NCBI GenBank assembly: GCA_017541025.1 | Contig: JAFXZY010000032.1 | Coordinates: 1-57,589 of the forward strand | Source: Bacteroidaceae bacterium | GTDB taxonomy: Bacteria > Bacteroidota > Bacteroidia > Bacteroidales > Bacteroidaceae | Direction of reading: 5' to 3' | Length of the DNA stretch: 57,589 nucleotides | Shown here: piece after piece, positions 36,726 to 44,672 of the stretch | How positions within the stretch are numbered: position 1 is the stretch's first letter | How the letters are laid out: each line of letters opens with the position of its first letter | Made by a program: the position numbers and the translations under genes | Notes under the pieces: model-generated | What the model was told of the DNA's origin: nothing | What the model saw: only the letters and a program-made list of their open reading frames with translations | Database searches by the model: none

Positions 36726-37514
36726 TTACAAAGAGACTTTTGCCATTACGGGGAAATGTGTGGAAGGGAGGCGACGTTTATAAGAACCATCAGATTCCTT
36801 TGTAAAATATCCGTACTGCAATTGTCCATAAGCGTTGATGGTGACAGTCTTGGAAGCAAAAACAAAATCGAAACGGTCTGCAGCGTGGTTAGCCTCAAGG
36901 TCGAAGTTATTCACAGTTCCGTATTCCGCGCTTGCGACAGGTGCTTTCTTATAGCAGTCAAGATAACGGCTACTCAGTTTGGTGTAAGCTGATTTCTTCT
37001 CGTTCCCGCCCAGATTGCCAATAACAAAGAAGGGTAAACCTTCAGTATTTATCTCATCAACAGCAGCAAGGATACGTGTTGCCGATGTGCTGGCATTGCT
37101 GTTATCTGTAGAGAAGCATACATTAAAAACGAAGAAGGAAGCCTCTTCCTTTTTCAGCTTTACCCAAAAGCATGTGCTGCCCTCCGGCATGTCACTGACC
37201 TGACCGCTATCTGCCAGTTCAAGAGTCTTGCTGTATAGAATATCTCTAGCAGCTTTGTATGTTGACATTCGTTGAGTTAAATTATTAATCTGAACCTGTG
37301 TTGCGGACTGCAATCCCAGTACATCGGGTTGTTCAAAATTAAACATGTCGCTGATGTAGTTTCGACGGGTTGCCCACTTGTCACCTCCATCTCCGTATTG
37401 TTTTTCCTCGTCGGTTGAGGTAACGTAAAAACTGCCTATGTAAAGGTTCTGAGCAAAAGCGCAGAACGCAACCATAGATATGATGATGAATGATATTGTC
37501 CTTTTCATTGCCAT
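36726..37514 (-). CDS. EEP-family pseudoenzyme, secreted
   Basis: A 262-residue secreted protein (signal peptide SFIIISMVAFCAFAQ) with the fold pattern of an endonuclease/exonuclease/phosphatase domain. It is a close relative of the N-terminal domain of the upstream protein (shared WATRRNYISDMFNFEQPDVLGLQ; partner WATRKTYLINLVNFQQPDLFGVQ). Most catalytic residues are lost. Relative to the partner: Asn29 to Tyr30, Glu67 to Ser70, His163 to Cys133, Asp198 to Asn167, Asn200 to Gly169, Asp289 to Thr252. Only the RFDF aspartate (216) and the last His (253) remain. It begins 15 bases after the partner's stop, so the two are probably co-transcribed. A binding or regulatory role is more likely than catalysis. 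Confidence 0.8.
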   Translation of the reverse strand: MAMKRTISFIIISMVAFCAFAQNLYIGSFYVTSTDEEKQYGDGGDKWATRRNYISDMFNFEQPDVLGLQSATQVQINNLTQRMSTYKAARDILYSKTLELADSGQVSDMPEGSTCFWVKLKKEEASFFVFNVCFSTDNSNASTSATRILAAVDEINTEGLPFFVIGNLGGNEKKSAYTKLSSRYLDCYKKAPVASAEYGTVNNFDLEANHAADRFDFVFASKTVTINAYGQLQYGYFTKESDGSYKRRLPSTHFPVMAKVSL

Positions 37515-37529
37515 TTTTCGAATTAAGAA

Positions 37530-40151
37530 TTAATAGAGAACTTTCTTTGCGTTTACGATGTTTACACCTTTCTGCATTTTGCTCAAGCGTTGGCCTACAA
37601 GGTTGTAAATATCATTTTTCTCTTTTATCTTTTCATTTTTAATTGTATTGATTCCATCTTCCTCGCTGATGAACAATTTGACTTCCTGCGGTGTGCCGTT
37701 GTCGGTTGTCAAAGCGGCTTCAAATGCATTTGTAACGACGTTATCGGTAGTGTATTGAAAAGCATCGCCGTTAAGCACATAACCTCCGCTATAGCTGGTC
37801 TTCTTACCGAGGGTTCCTGTCAGTATGTAATCACCATATGTAAAGGCAGTTTTGGTGGGTGGAACGGCAATGGTAACATCGGATGCTTCAACATTAAATT
37901 CGTTTCCGGTGAGGTGATATAAACCAGGTGTGTAGGCTTGAAGCGAGGCACATGGCGTAATGGTGATAACAGTGTTACTTGTTTGCTCGGGAACAACCTC
38001 ATAGAACTGCAAATCCTCTGAAGATTCCACAGAGAATGGCAAGTATATGGTTCCCCACGCGTTGGCGGGTTCAAAACGATAGCTGACGTGGTCAGCAATA
38101 AACGCCACAGAAGAAGTGAAAGCATCAATGAGGGCAAGTTCGGGAAGATGACCACCCGCGTTGACATAGAAATTATAATTTGTAATATCGGAAGATGACT
38201 TCTTCTTTCCGAACGTTCCTTGGTATACGACCTTATGCTCTGGATTTCCGCCAAAGAGGGGATATGGGTCAGACAGTTCGCCTTCATTGATGTTCTGGAA
38301 GAAAATCATGTTGGAGACGCTCTTTCCTCGGTTAAGCATGGCAGTTAGTTCTCCGCGAGCTACATCGTTCAGAGTAAGCGCTGTAGCACCTTTTGCAGAG
38401 GTGGCATCTGATGCTGACCCGAAACCTGCTAACTGTTCTCCCTCCAGATAATAAATATACGAAGGAATGGCACTCATAGCCTTCACTTGTCTGCCCACAA
38501 TCTGTCCTGCATATTCCTTGTTCCCGCTGACGATTCCTACGTTGGCACAATAAGAAATCTTAAAGCCATCGTGGTTTACATATCCCAGGATACCTCCTGT
38601 ATTGGTGGTAGCACCATCTGAATGAACAGTTCCGTAATTGAGGCAATAAGAGATATTGTTTGCTGTTTGGTCGGCATATCCCGTAATTCCGCCTACGCTG
38701 TTGGTACCAGCATCGGAAAGTGTCCCAGTGAATGAACATCTTGTTACGGTAGAACTATTAAACAATGAACCTGCAATACCGCCCACGTGTTTGGTGTCTG
38801 CATTTGCCTTGCCAGTGTTGATATTTAAAGAAGAGTGCACATCCTTGATGGTAGAGCTGGAAGCATATCCTACAATACCATGCTCGCCAGTTCCCTCCTT
38901 AACGTTAAGTGTACCACTGAGACAGAATTCTTTGATAATAGCACCTGATGTAACACCGAATAGACCGGAATAACTCTTACCAGTATCTATGAGAAGATTC
39001 AGAATGGAATAACCTTGACCGTTAAACGTACCGGTATAGGGGTTACCACTTGTTCCTATGGGATTCCAATCAGTAACGTCGGTCATATCTATGTTATTCA
39101 ACAGAACTGCCTTAGCTGCGGAGTTCTGTCCAAATATTGACAATCCATTGACAATGCTTGCAAAAGCTTTCAGTTCACGTGCTGTAGAGATCTGGTATAT
39201 TCCGTTAACAATGGGTGGCTGTACGGTATCAAGGTCAGCCATATCAGGAATTCTTATGGAAAGTTTTGCTACCACGGGACTGTGGTCGGAATAAGCCCTC
39301 TGATGATAATCTGCTGTTCCTGCGGTGGAGAAGTAGCAAGGATTCAGTACACCATAATGGTTGACATCGAAGTTCTTGGTGACGAAAACGTGGTCGATAC
39401 GGCGCAACTCTCCGGAAACTGTACTGTAGCTGCCTGCATTGAAACCAGGACAAGTTCCATTGGTCATGAATTTCTGCTTGGCACGATGGAAACAATCATA
39501 GAGGAATCCTGAATTGTAGAACAACTTGTATGCATCCCCTGTCTGCACAGCATTATAGTCACCTGAAATGATGACAGGGACATTCAGGGTTCCGGCAATC
39601 TCCATAATCTTTTTCCTTATCAGGTAATAAGACTGCTGACGGTTTGTCTCGTCGAGGTCCATGTGCGTGTTGAAGTAATAGATGTACGAACCTATGACTT
39701 TGTCTATGAACTTGCCCCAGGTGCAAATACGATAGTATGTGGTGGAACCACCTTTGCTGGGGAAACCCTTAGATGGACTGTCTGGGGTATCACTCAACCA
39801 GAAGTCTCCATGATCTATAAGCATCATTCTCTCCTTTTTGTAGAAAATAGCAGAATGCTCACCGTTGTCTTTTCCATCGTTTCGACCAACGCCTATTCGT
39901 CCGTAGGCTTTCAGCCCGGCGTCCAAATCTGACATCTGTCCTTTAGTGGCTTCTTGTACACCAAACAGGTCGGGCTGTTGAAAATTCACCAAATTAATGA
40001 GGTATGTTTTTCTGGTGGCCCAACCATTGCCAGCGTCTGTGTCGCCGGAATTGCTGTACCTGACGTTATAGGTGATGACGCTGAATTCCTGGGCATGTGC
40101 CGAAATGTATGTCATCAGAATAACGAAAGAAAGAAATAATTTTTGTTTCAT
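37530..40151 (-). CDS. secreted EEP hydrolase fused to GLUG repeats and C-terminal tail
   Basis: An 873-residue protein with a signal peptide (LFLSFVILMTYISAHA). An intact EEP catalytic domain covers residues 23-300: TYNVR (Asn29), GVQEATK (Glu67), FNTHMDLDE (His163), SGDYNA (Asp198, Asn200), RIDHVF (Asp253), YSDHSPV (Asp289, His290). One GLUG block (about 313-620) opens with the same GIYQIS and AVLLNNIDM module as the giant GLUG protein. A beta-rich region (about 650-830) and a C-terminal tail (YNLVGQRLSKMQKGVNIVNAKKVLY) follow. It probably acts at the cell surface as a phosphodiesterase, such as a DNase or sphingomyelinase-like enzyme. The substrate is undetermined. No clear promoter was found upstream. 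Confidence 0.85.
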   Translation of the reverse strand: MKQKLFLSFVILMTYISAHAQEFSVITYNVRYSNSGDTDAGNGWATRKTYLINLVNFQQPDLFGVQEATKGQMSDLDAGLKAYGRIGVGRNDGKDNGEHSAIFYKKERMMLIDHGDFWLSDTPDSPSKGFPSKGGSTTYYRICTWGKFIDKVIGSYIYYFNTHMDLDETNRQQSYYLIRKKIMEIAGTLNVPVIISGDYNAVQTGDAYKLFYNSGFLYDCFHRAKQKFMTNGTCPGFNAGSYSTVSGELRRIDHVFVTKNFDVNHYGVLNPCYFSTAGTADYHQRAYSDHSPVVAKLSIRIPDMADLDTVQPPIVNGIYQISTARELKAFASIVNGLSIFGQNSAAKAVLLNNIDMTDVTDWNPIGTSGNPYTGTFNGQGYSILNLLIDTGKSYSGLFGVTSGAIIKEFCLSGTLNVKEGTGEHGIVGYASSSTIKDVHSSLNINTGKANADTKHVGGIAGSLFNSSTVTRCSFTGTLSDAGTNSVGGITGYADQTANNISYCLNYGTVHSDGATTNTGGILGYVNHDGFKISYCANVGIVSGNKEYAGQIVGRQVKAMSAIPSYIYYLEGEQLAGFGSASDATSAKGATALTLNDVARGELTAMLNRGKSVSNMIFFQNINEGELSDPYPLFGGNPEHKVVYQGTFGKKKSSSDITNYNFYVNAGGHLPELALIDAFTSSVAFIADHVSYRFEPANAWGTIYLPFSVESSEDLQFYEVVPEQTSNTVITITPCASLQAYTPGLYHLTGNEFNVEASDVTIAVPPTKTAFTYGDYILTGTLGKKTSYSGGYVLNGDAFQYTTDNVVTNAFEAALTTDNGTPQEVKLFISEEDGINTIKNEKIKEKNDIYNLVGQRLSKMQKGVNIVNAKKVLY

Positions 40152-40184
40152 TTGTGTTTAGGTTTTAAGGATAACTAGGTTGTG

Positions 40185-40355
40185 TTATTTATGTCGGTTT
40201 GCGCGCTTTCTGCGGATGTCGGCCTTCATTTTGGCCGACCCGCTTCCGTGCGCTCCTGTAATGTACTGTTTCTTTTTGGCTTTGGTTTTTACCTTGCCCT
40301 GCTCTTCTCGCTTAGGGCCCTTGCCTCCGCCTGATTTGAAAGTGATACCATTCAT
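40185..40355 (-). CDS. possible small basic protein
   Basis: A 56-residue open frame (start at 40355, MNGITFKSGGGKGPKREEQG) with about one-third Lys/Arg and a Gly-rich start; predicted pI is very high. Varied third codon positions look coding. A longer start at 40430 would include a G/C-rich palindromic repeat (40377-40412), so the inner ATG was chosen. It lies between the AICAR formyltransferase gene and the EEP-GLUG gene, same strand as both. No family was recognised. It could bind nucleic acid or be a chance frame. Confidence 0.35.
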   Translation of the reverse strand: MNGITFKSGGGKGPKREEQGKVKTKAKKKQYITGAHGSGSAKMKADIRRKRANRHK

Positions 40356-40376
40356 AATAACAGAGGCAATGTCATC

Positions 40377-40412
40377 GGACCCACCTCCAGCCCCTCCCGA
40401 CATAGAGGGGAG
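40377..40412. repeat. G/C-rich palindromic element
   Basis: CCCCTCCCGACATAGAGGGG and flanks form a member of the same loose palindromic family as at 6322-6473. It is followed at 40440-40560 by AGTTGAC-type and GTTTTCG-type short repeats and by a further element at 40565-40592. Apart from these and the small frame, 40152-40590 is empty. Confidence 0.55.
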
Positions 40413-40564
40413 ATTTTCATTTTTCTTCACTTTTTTTAGTTGATAGTTGACAGTTGATTCTTTTTAGTTAACGAGTTGACAAGTTGATGAGTTGACGAGT
40501 TGGTTGTTTTCGTTTTCGTCTTTCGTTTTCAACTCTAAACTCTATACTTTCAACTCTCAACTAA

Positions 40565-40592
40565 CCTTCCCCTTTAGGGGGACGGGGGGCTT
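40565..40592. repeat. G/C-rich palindromic element
   Basis: CCCCTTTAGGGGGACGGGGGG lies immediately after the stop codon of the AICAR formyltransferase gene, in the position of a 3'-end hairpin. Confidence 0.55.
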
Positions 40593-41772
40593 AATGGTGG
40601 AACAGACGGACACCAGTAAAGGTCATAGCAATGCCATACTTGTCGCAAGTGTCAATAACATGGTCGTCGCGAACACTACCACCAGCCTGTGCAATGTACT
40701 GAACGCCACTCTTGTGGGCGCGTTCTACATTGTCACCGAAGGGGAAGAAAGCATCGCTTCCCAGACAAACGTTTGTATTCTTTCCAATCCATTCCTTCTT
40801 CTCCTCTCGGGTGAGTGGCTCGGGCTTCTCTGTGAAGAACTTCTGCCATTCTCCGTCGGCCAGTACATCCATATAGTCATCGCTGATGTAGATGTCAATG
40901 GTATTGTCGCGGTCGGCACGGCGGATATTGGGTAGGAAGGGCAGGTTCATTACCTTTGGGTTCTGACGCAACCACCAGATGTCGGCCTTGTTTCCTGCTA
41001 AGCGGGTACAATGGATACGACTCTGCTGACCGGCTCCGATACCAATGGCCTGGCCGTCCTTAACGTAACATACACTGTTGCTTTGGGTGTACTTTAGAGT
41101 GATGAGGGCGATAATGAGGTCGCGCTTAGCATCAGCAGGGAAGTTCTTGTTTTGGGTGGGGATGTTCTCAAAGAGAGCGGGATCATCTAACTTAACCTCG
41201 TTCCGACCCTGCTCAAAGGTAATGCCAAAGACCTGCTTGCGTTCTATGGGCTCGGGCTTGTAAGTGGGATCAATTTTGATAACGTTGTAAGTACCCTTAC
41301 GCTTCTCACGCAGAATCTGCAAAGCCTCCTCGGTAAATTCAGGAGCAATCACGCCATCGCTAACTTCAGGTTTGATGAGTAAGGCTGTTGCCTTGTCGCA
41401 GCAATCGGATAGAGCAATAAAATCGCCATAACTACTCATACGGTCAGCACCACGGGCTCTGGCGTATGCACAAGCCTGGGCACTTAGCTCACCAATACTT
41501 TCAGGAACGAAATAGATGTGACGTAATGTATTGGAAAGTGGAAGACCTACGGCAGCTCCGGCAGGACTAACATGCTTGAAACTGGCAGCAGAAGGAATAC
41601 CGGTAGCAGCCTTCAGTTCCTTAACCAACTGCCAAGCATTCAGGGCATCAAGGAAATTGATGTAGCCAGGACGGCCATTCAACACTTCAATGGGGAGTTC
41701 ACCTGCCTCTATATAAACACGAGAAGGCTTCTGATTGGGATTGCATCCGTACTTAAGTTGTAATTCTTTCAT
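40591..41772 (-). CDS. stand-alone AICAR formyltransferase
   Basis: A 393-residue protein covering only the C-terminal half of bifunctional PurH. It formylates AICAR with 10-formyl-tetrahydrofolate in purine synthesis. The catalytic Lys66-His67 pair lies in SFKHVSPAG; MSSYGDFIALSD, NSVCYVKDGQAIGIGAGQQSR and QAGGSVRD are typical. There is no IMP cyclohydrolase domain, and none is encoded next to it, so that step must be encoded elsewhere. This single-domain form is known in Bacteroidales and some Firmicutes. A heptamer repeat array stands directly in front of the start codon. Confidence 0.93.
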   Translation of the reverse strand: MKELQLKYGCNPNQKPSRVYIEAGELPIEVLNGRPGYINFLDALNAWQLVKELKAATGIPSAASFKHVSPAGAAVGLPLSNTLRHIYFVPESIGELSAQACAYARARGADRMSSYGDFIALSDCCDKATALLIKPEVSDGVIAPEFTEEALQILREKRKGTYNVIKIDPTYKPEPIERKQVFGITFEQGRNEVKLDDPALFENIPTQNKNFPADAKRDLIIALITLKYTQSNSVCYVKDGQAIGIGAGQQSRIHCTRLAGNKADIWWLRQNPKVMNLPFLPNIRRADRDNTIDIYISDDYMDVLADGEWQKFFTEKPEPLTREEKKEWIGKNTNVCLGSDAFFPFGDNVERAHKSGVQYIAQAGGSVRDDHVIDTCDKYGIAMTFTGVRLFHH

Positions 41773-41788
41773 TCTTGTATATTTTCAG

Positions 41789-41867
41789 TTTACTGTTTAC
41801 TGTTTACTGTTTATCGTTTACTGTTTATCGTTTACTGTTTATCGTTTACTGTTTACTGTTTACCGTT
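41789..41867. repeat. heptamer tandem repeat TTTACTG/TTTATCG
   Basis: Eleven contiguous 7-base units (TTTACTG, TTTATCG and one TTTACCG) start 16 bases upstream of the formyltransferase start codon, filling its leader or promoter region. No TAnnTTTG box is visible between the array and the gene. Confidence 0.9.
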
Positions 41868-41908
41868 GGTAACTCTTATTCTTCACTCTTTATTTTAAAA
41901 TCTTTATT

Positions 41909-43318
41909 TTAAAAGTTGTAATATAGGAACGGGGTGATGTTACTACTGTGAAACTCTATAGCCAGTTGGACAACAAAGGCGAATGCCATTAATTTCATAA
42001 GCCAGGGAGAGTAGATGAACTTTATCATCATCCTATTATAACACCTTTCTCTTATGCATAGCAGCAGAACACAACAAGCCATCATCAGCAGCCATGCTGG
42101 ACGCATTGTCCAGAAAGCAATGATGCTCTCTGGTTTGAAATGGGTATATATCTGCTTGAAAATAATTATGAGTGTTTCAATGTCCGGTGAGCGGAATACG
42201 GCCCAACTGCACACAATAAAGATGTCGGTAATGAGAATGCAAAACAGTTTTGTGAACCATGTGTCGGGAATTCTCTGAAGCAGGCATTGTATACTCTTGT
42301 GCAGCACCAGAGCCATCCCGTGCAGCAATCCCCACAAAGCAAACATGATTTTGCTTCCGTGCCAGATTCCCACCAGTAGGAAAGTAATGAGACAGTTGAT
42401 GCCTGTTATGATCTTTCCGTGTTTGTTGCCTCCCAATGGGATATATACATAATCCCTGAACCAAGTGGAAAGAGAGATGTGCCATCTGTGCCAGAATTCT
42501 GTAACATTCAAACTCTGATAGGGGAAACGGAAGTTCTCCCTCAGCCGTATACCCATCAAGGCTGCCATACCAATGCTGATATCGGTATATCCTGAGAAAT
42601 CAAGGTAAATCTGCATGGAGAAACCCAGCAGGCCCATGAGGTTCTCAAAGCCAGAATAGGTGAGGGGCGAATCGAAAATCCAGTTGTTGTACTGAGCAAT
42701 GTAGTCGGCCACGACAGCCTTCTTGAGTATTCCCATGATGATGAGCCAAAGGCCGGAGTACATTAATCGTTCACTTATCGTTTGCTGGCGGCGAATCTGC
42801 GGAAAGAATGTCTCTGCCCGTGTGATGGGACCCGCAAAAAGGAGAGGGAAGAATGACAGATAGAAGATATATTCAAGAAAACTGACATCAAGGGTAAACT
42901 TTTTTCTGTAAACATCTACCGAGTAGCTGATAGCTTGGAAGGTATAGAACGACAAGCCAACGGGCAGTGCGATATCCACAAACGGAAAGTTGCCGGCTAT
43001 GAGGTGGTTCAGGCTGGAAATAGCAAAGTTAGCATACTTGAAGTAAGTCAAGGGAGTCAAGTCCAACAAGATAATACCTATAAGGAAGGCCTTCCGCTTT
43101 GTGCCTGAGTACTGATTCATGATTTTCGTCAGCGACCACGATATGAGTGCCGTCAGCGGAAGCAACTGCATGAGCCATCCGTTGGTATAGTAGAATAGTC
43201 CCATACTTATGATGGTTACATAAAGCATCATTCCTGTCCGTGTGGAACGGCGGAGAAGGGCAAACATTATTAGGAAAATGATAAATACAGCCCAGAATGA
43301 AATGCTTGTGAACATCAT
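41909..43318 (-). CDS. MBOAT-family O-acyltransferase
   Basis: A 469-residue polytopic membrane protein of the AlgI/DltB type, which moves acyl groups across the inner membrane for polysaccharide O-acetylation. Seen: PVGLSFYTFQAISYSVDVYR, LDFSGYTDISIGMAALMGIRL, WHRWHISLSTWFRDYVYIPLGGN and GIWHGSKIMFALWG with the catalytic histidine. It starts four bases after the SGNH gene stop. The pair matches the known AlgI/AlgX-J-like or PatA/PatB division of labour. Confidence 0.94.
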   Translation of the reverse strand: MMFTSISFWAVFIIFLIMFALLRRSTRTGMMLYVTIISMGLFYYTNGWLMQLLPLTALISWSLTKIMNQYSGTKRKAFLIGIILLDLTPLTYFKYANFAISSLNHLIAGNFPFVDIALPVGLSFYTFQAISYSVDVYRKKFTLDVSFLEYIFYLSFFPLLFAGPITRAETFFPQIRRQQTISERLMYSGLWLIIMGILKKAVVADYIAQYNNWIFDSPLTYSGFENLMGLLGFSMQIYLDFSGYTDISIGMAALMGIRLRENFRFPYQSLNVTEFWHRWHISLSTWFRDYVYIPLGGNKHGKIITGINCLITFLLVGIWHGSKIMFALWGLLHGMALVLHKSIQCLLQRIPDTWFTKLFCILITDIFIVCSWAVFRSPDIETLIIIFKQIYTHFKPESIIAFWTMRPAWLLMMACCVLLLCIRERCYNRMMIKFIYSPWLMKLMAFAFVVQLAIEFHSSNITPFLYYNF

Positions 43319-43322
43319 AATC

Positions 43323-44108
43323 TTATTCTTTAACGGGTTGAAGCAGATGTAAAGGATATTTTTTAGTAGCTTTATTGGTGGGTTCCAGCATCTTTATTGG
43401 ATGCTGAGCATTAGGGCTTCGCATCCATGTGGCTATGCTATCCATCCATAGACTAGCTGCACCAAAAGTAGGGTGAATGCGGTCTGAACCACGTTTAAGT
43501 GAAAGGCTTCTGCTGTCAAAGAACCTTTTTTCTCCCACACATTTCTGTATCAGGTTGTTAAGCCCCGTGTCTTCTTTCCAGGAAGGAACACCAATCCAGA
43601 TGTATGGTGTGTTTCCGAAAGTACCAATAATCTTGTGTATGTATTCTTCTCTATTGGAGGGGTCTCTCAGAAATTGTTCATTTCCTCCCATGCAGACCAC
43701 AAAGAAGGTTGGCTGATATTTTCGGATAAAAAAATGAAGTGTATCTGAAGTTGCCCATAACTTTGTAGTGGAATTGTACCAGATTATACCTGATAAGTTG
43801 TGCCCGTTCTCTTGAGCATAATCGGCCATACGTCGTATCAAGCCTTCTGCCATAGAATCTCCCAAAAACAAAATGTTTTGGGTTGATGTATCAGGAAAAG
43901 CCTCCTCTTCACCCTCTAAAAGAAGGGAAATGGAGTCCGAGACAACTTGTACAACCTCCTCTCCTTGGGAGGAGTTGGGGGAGGCGGTTAAAACAATTTT
44001 GCTGAGTTTCCAACCCGGAGGTGGGAGTTGGATAGGGCATAGTGCATAAGCAACCACAAAAATAAGTGGCAACGCTAATATGGCAATTACCTTAGCATAC
44101 AACTTCAT
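43323..44108 (-). CDS. SGNH-type acetyl transferase/esterase with membrane anchor
   Basis: A 261-residue protein with an N-terminal membrane anchor (about 6-24) and an SGNH hydrolase domain: FLGDSMAEG (Ser85), CMGGNE (block III, Asn143) and SDRIHPT (Asp209, His212). Its partner MBOAT follows at once, so it probably transfers acetyl groups onto an exported polysaccharide in the periplasm. Residues about 42-70 are not family sequence. They are encoded by a G/C-rich palindromic repeat (43900-43990) that has become part of the protein as a linker. The start codon lies 25 bases from the 3' end of the tmRNA gene. Confidence 0.88.
   Translation of the reverse strand: MKLYAKVIAILALPLIFVVAYALCPIQLPPPGWKLSKIVLTASPNSSQGEEVVQVVSDSISLLLEGEEEAFPDTSTQNILFLGDSMAEGLIRRMADYAQENGHNLSGIIWYNSTTKLWATSDTLHFFIRKYQPTFFVVCMGGNEQFLRDPSNREEYIHKIIGTFGNTPYIWIGVPSWKEDTGLNNLIQKCVGEKRFFDSRSLSLKRGSDRIHPTFGAASLWMDSIATWMRSPNAQHPIKMLEPTNKATKKYPLHLLQPVKE
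43900..43990. repeat. G/C-rich palindromic element inside a coding region
   Basis: CCTCCTCTCCTTGGGAGGAG plus the adjoining TTGGGGGAGGCGG, and a second CCCTC/GAGGG-type pair, lie within the SGNH gene in frame. Related elements are otherwise between genes in this window. Confidence 0.6.
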
Positions 44109-44133
44109 TGCTTTACCCTATCCTCCTAATGAG

Positions 44134-44531
44134 TGGAGCTGGAGGGGATTGAACCCTCGTCCAAACAGGGACGTCCTGTGCTTTCTACACGCTTATCCCA
44201 GCCTTTGTTTTTCGAGTGCAGACAAGACCTGGGCCACCAATCCGTACTTTATCCTCTAAGTTTCACCAATACCGCGAGGCCGATATAGGCTATCCCCGAT
44301 TTAGCTGTGCCACTTTGCCTGGACGCTTCGGAGCAACAGCTCCAGAGTGACATCTCGTCTCAGCACCTGGTGCCGAGATAAAGCCAGAAATCTACTGTAC
44401 TTCGATTAGGCAGCGAGAGCGTAGTTTCTTTCGCCAGATAATTTTTGGCAATCATTGATTAAAGAGAGCGGTCGCCAACTCTCTGCGTGCTTACACAACA
44501 CCTCATCCTGCTGTCAAATCCAGTCAGCCCC
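44134..44531 (-). ncRNA. ssrA: tmRNA (transfer-messenger RNA)
   Basis: The minus strand starts GGGGCTGACTGGATTTGACA and ends GTTCAATCCCCTCCAGCTCCA, the conserved tRNA-like ends; GGGGCTG pairs with CAGCTCC. CCA is not encoded. tmRNA rescues stalled ribosomes and tags the unfinished protein for degradation. The tag frame lies at 44406-44435 and reads GERNYALAA then stop, like the Bacteroides GENNYALAA. The promoter is TACTTTTG at 44556-44563. There is no visible terminator before the SGNH gene. Confidence 0.97.
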
Positions 44532-44555
44532 GGTGTGCTTACGCTTTACAGACTG

Positions 44556-44563
44556 CAAAAGTA
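44556..44563 (-). promoter_or_regulatory. ssrA -7 box
   Basis: TACTTTTG on the minus strand fits TAnnTTTG; transcription would begin close to the mature 5' end at 44531. Confidence 0.65.
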
Positions 44564-44585
44564 GATAAAAATATTTCGTTTTTTG

Positions 44586-44616
44586 TTGGGAAACAGAAAA
44601 AAAGTATGTTATTTTG
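44586..44616 (+). promoter_or_regulatory. possible promoter of exopolysaccharide operon
   Basis: TTG (44586-44588) and TTATTTTG (44609-44616) are 20 bases apart; the -7 box deviates in its first bases. It lies 56 bases before the first gene of the cluster and is divergent from ssrA. Confidence 0.4.
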
Positions 44617-44672
44617 CAATAATTTAACGTAATGTGCAGTTTTTATATTAAAATATAATAAAGTTATAGGCT

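Noticed and set aside
44134-44160. tmRNA 3' end as attachment site of an integrated island
   Set aside because: No second copy of the tmRNA 3' end and no integrase gene were seen in the window.
44540-44672. Invertible promoter of the exopolysaccharide operon
   Set aside because: No inverted repeats flank the promoter region and no recombinase gene is near.
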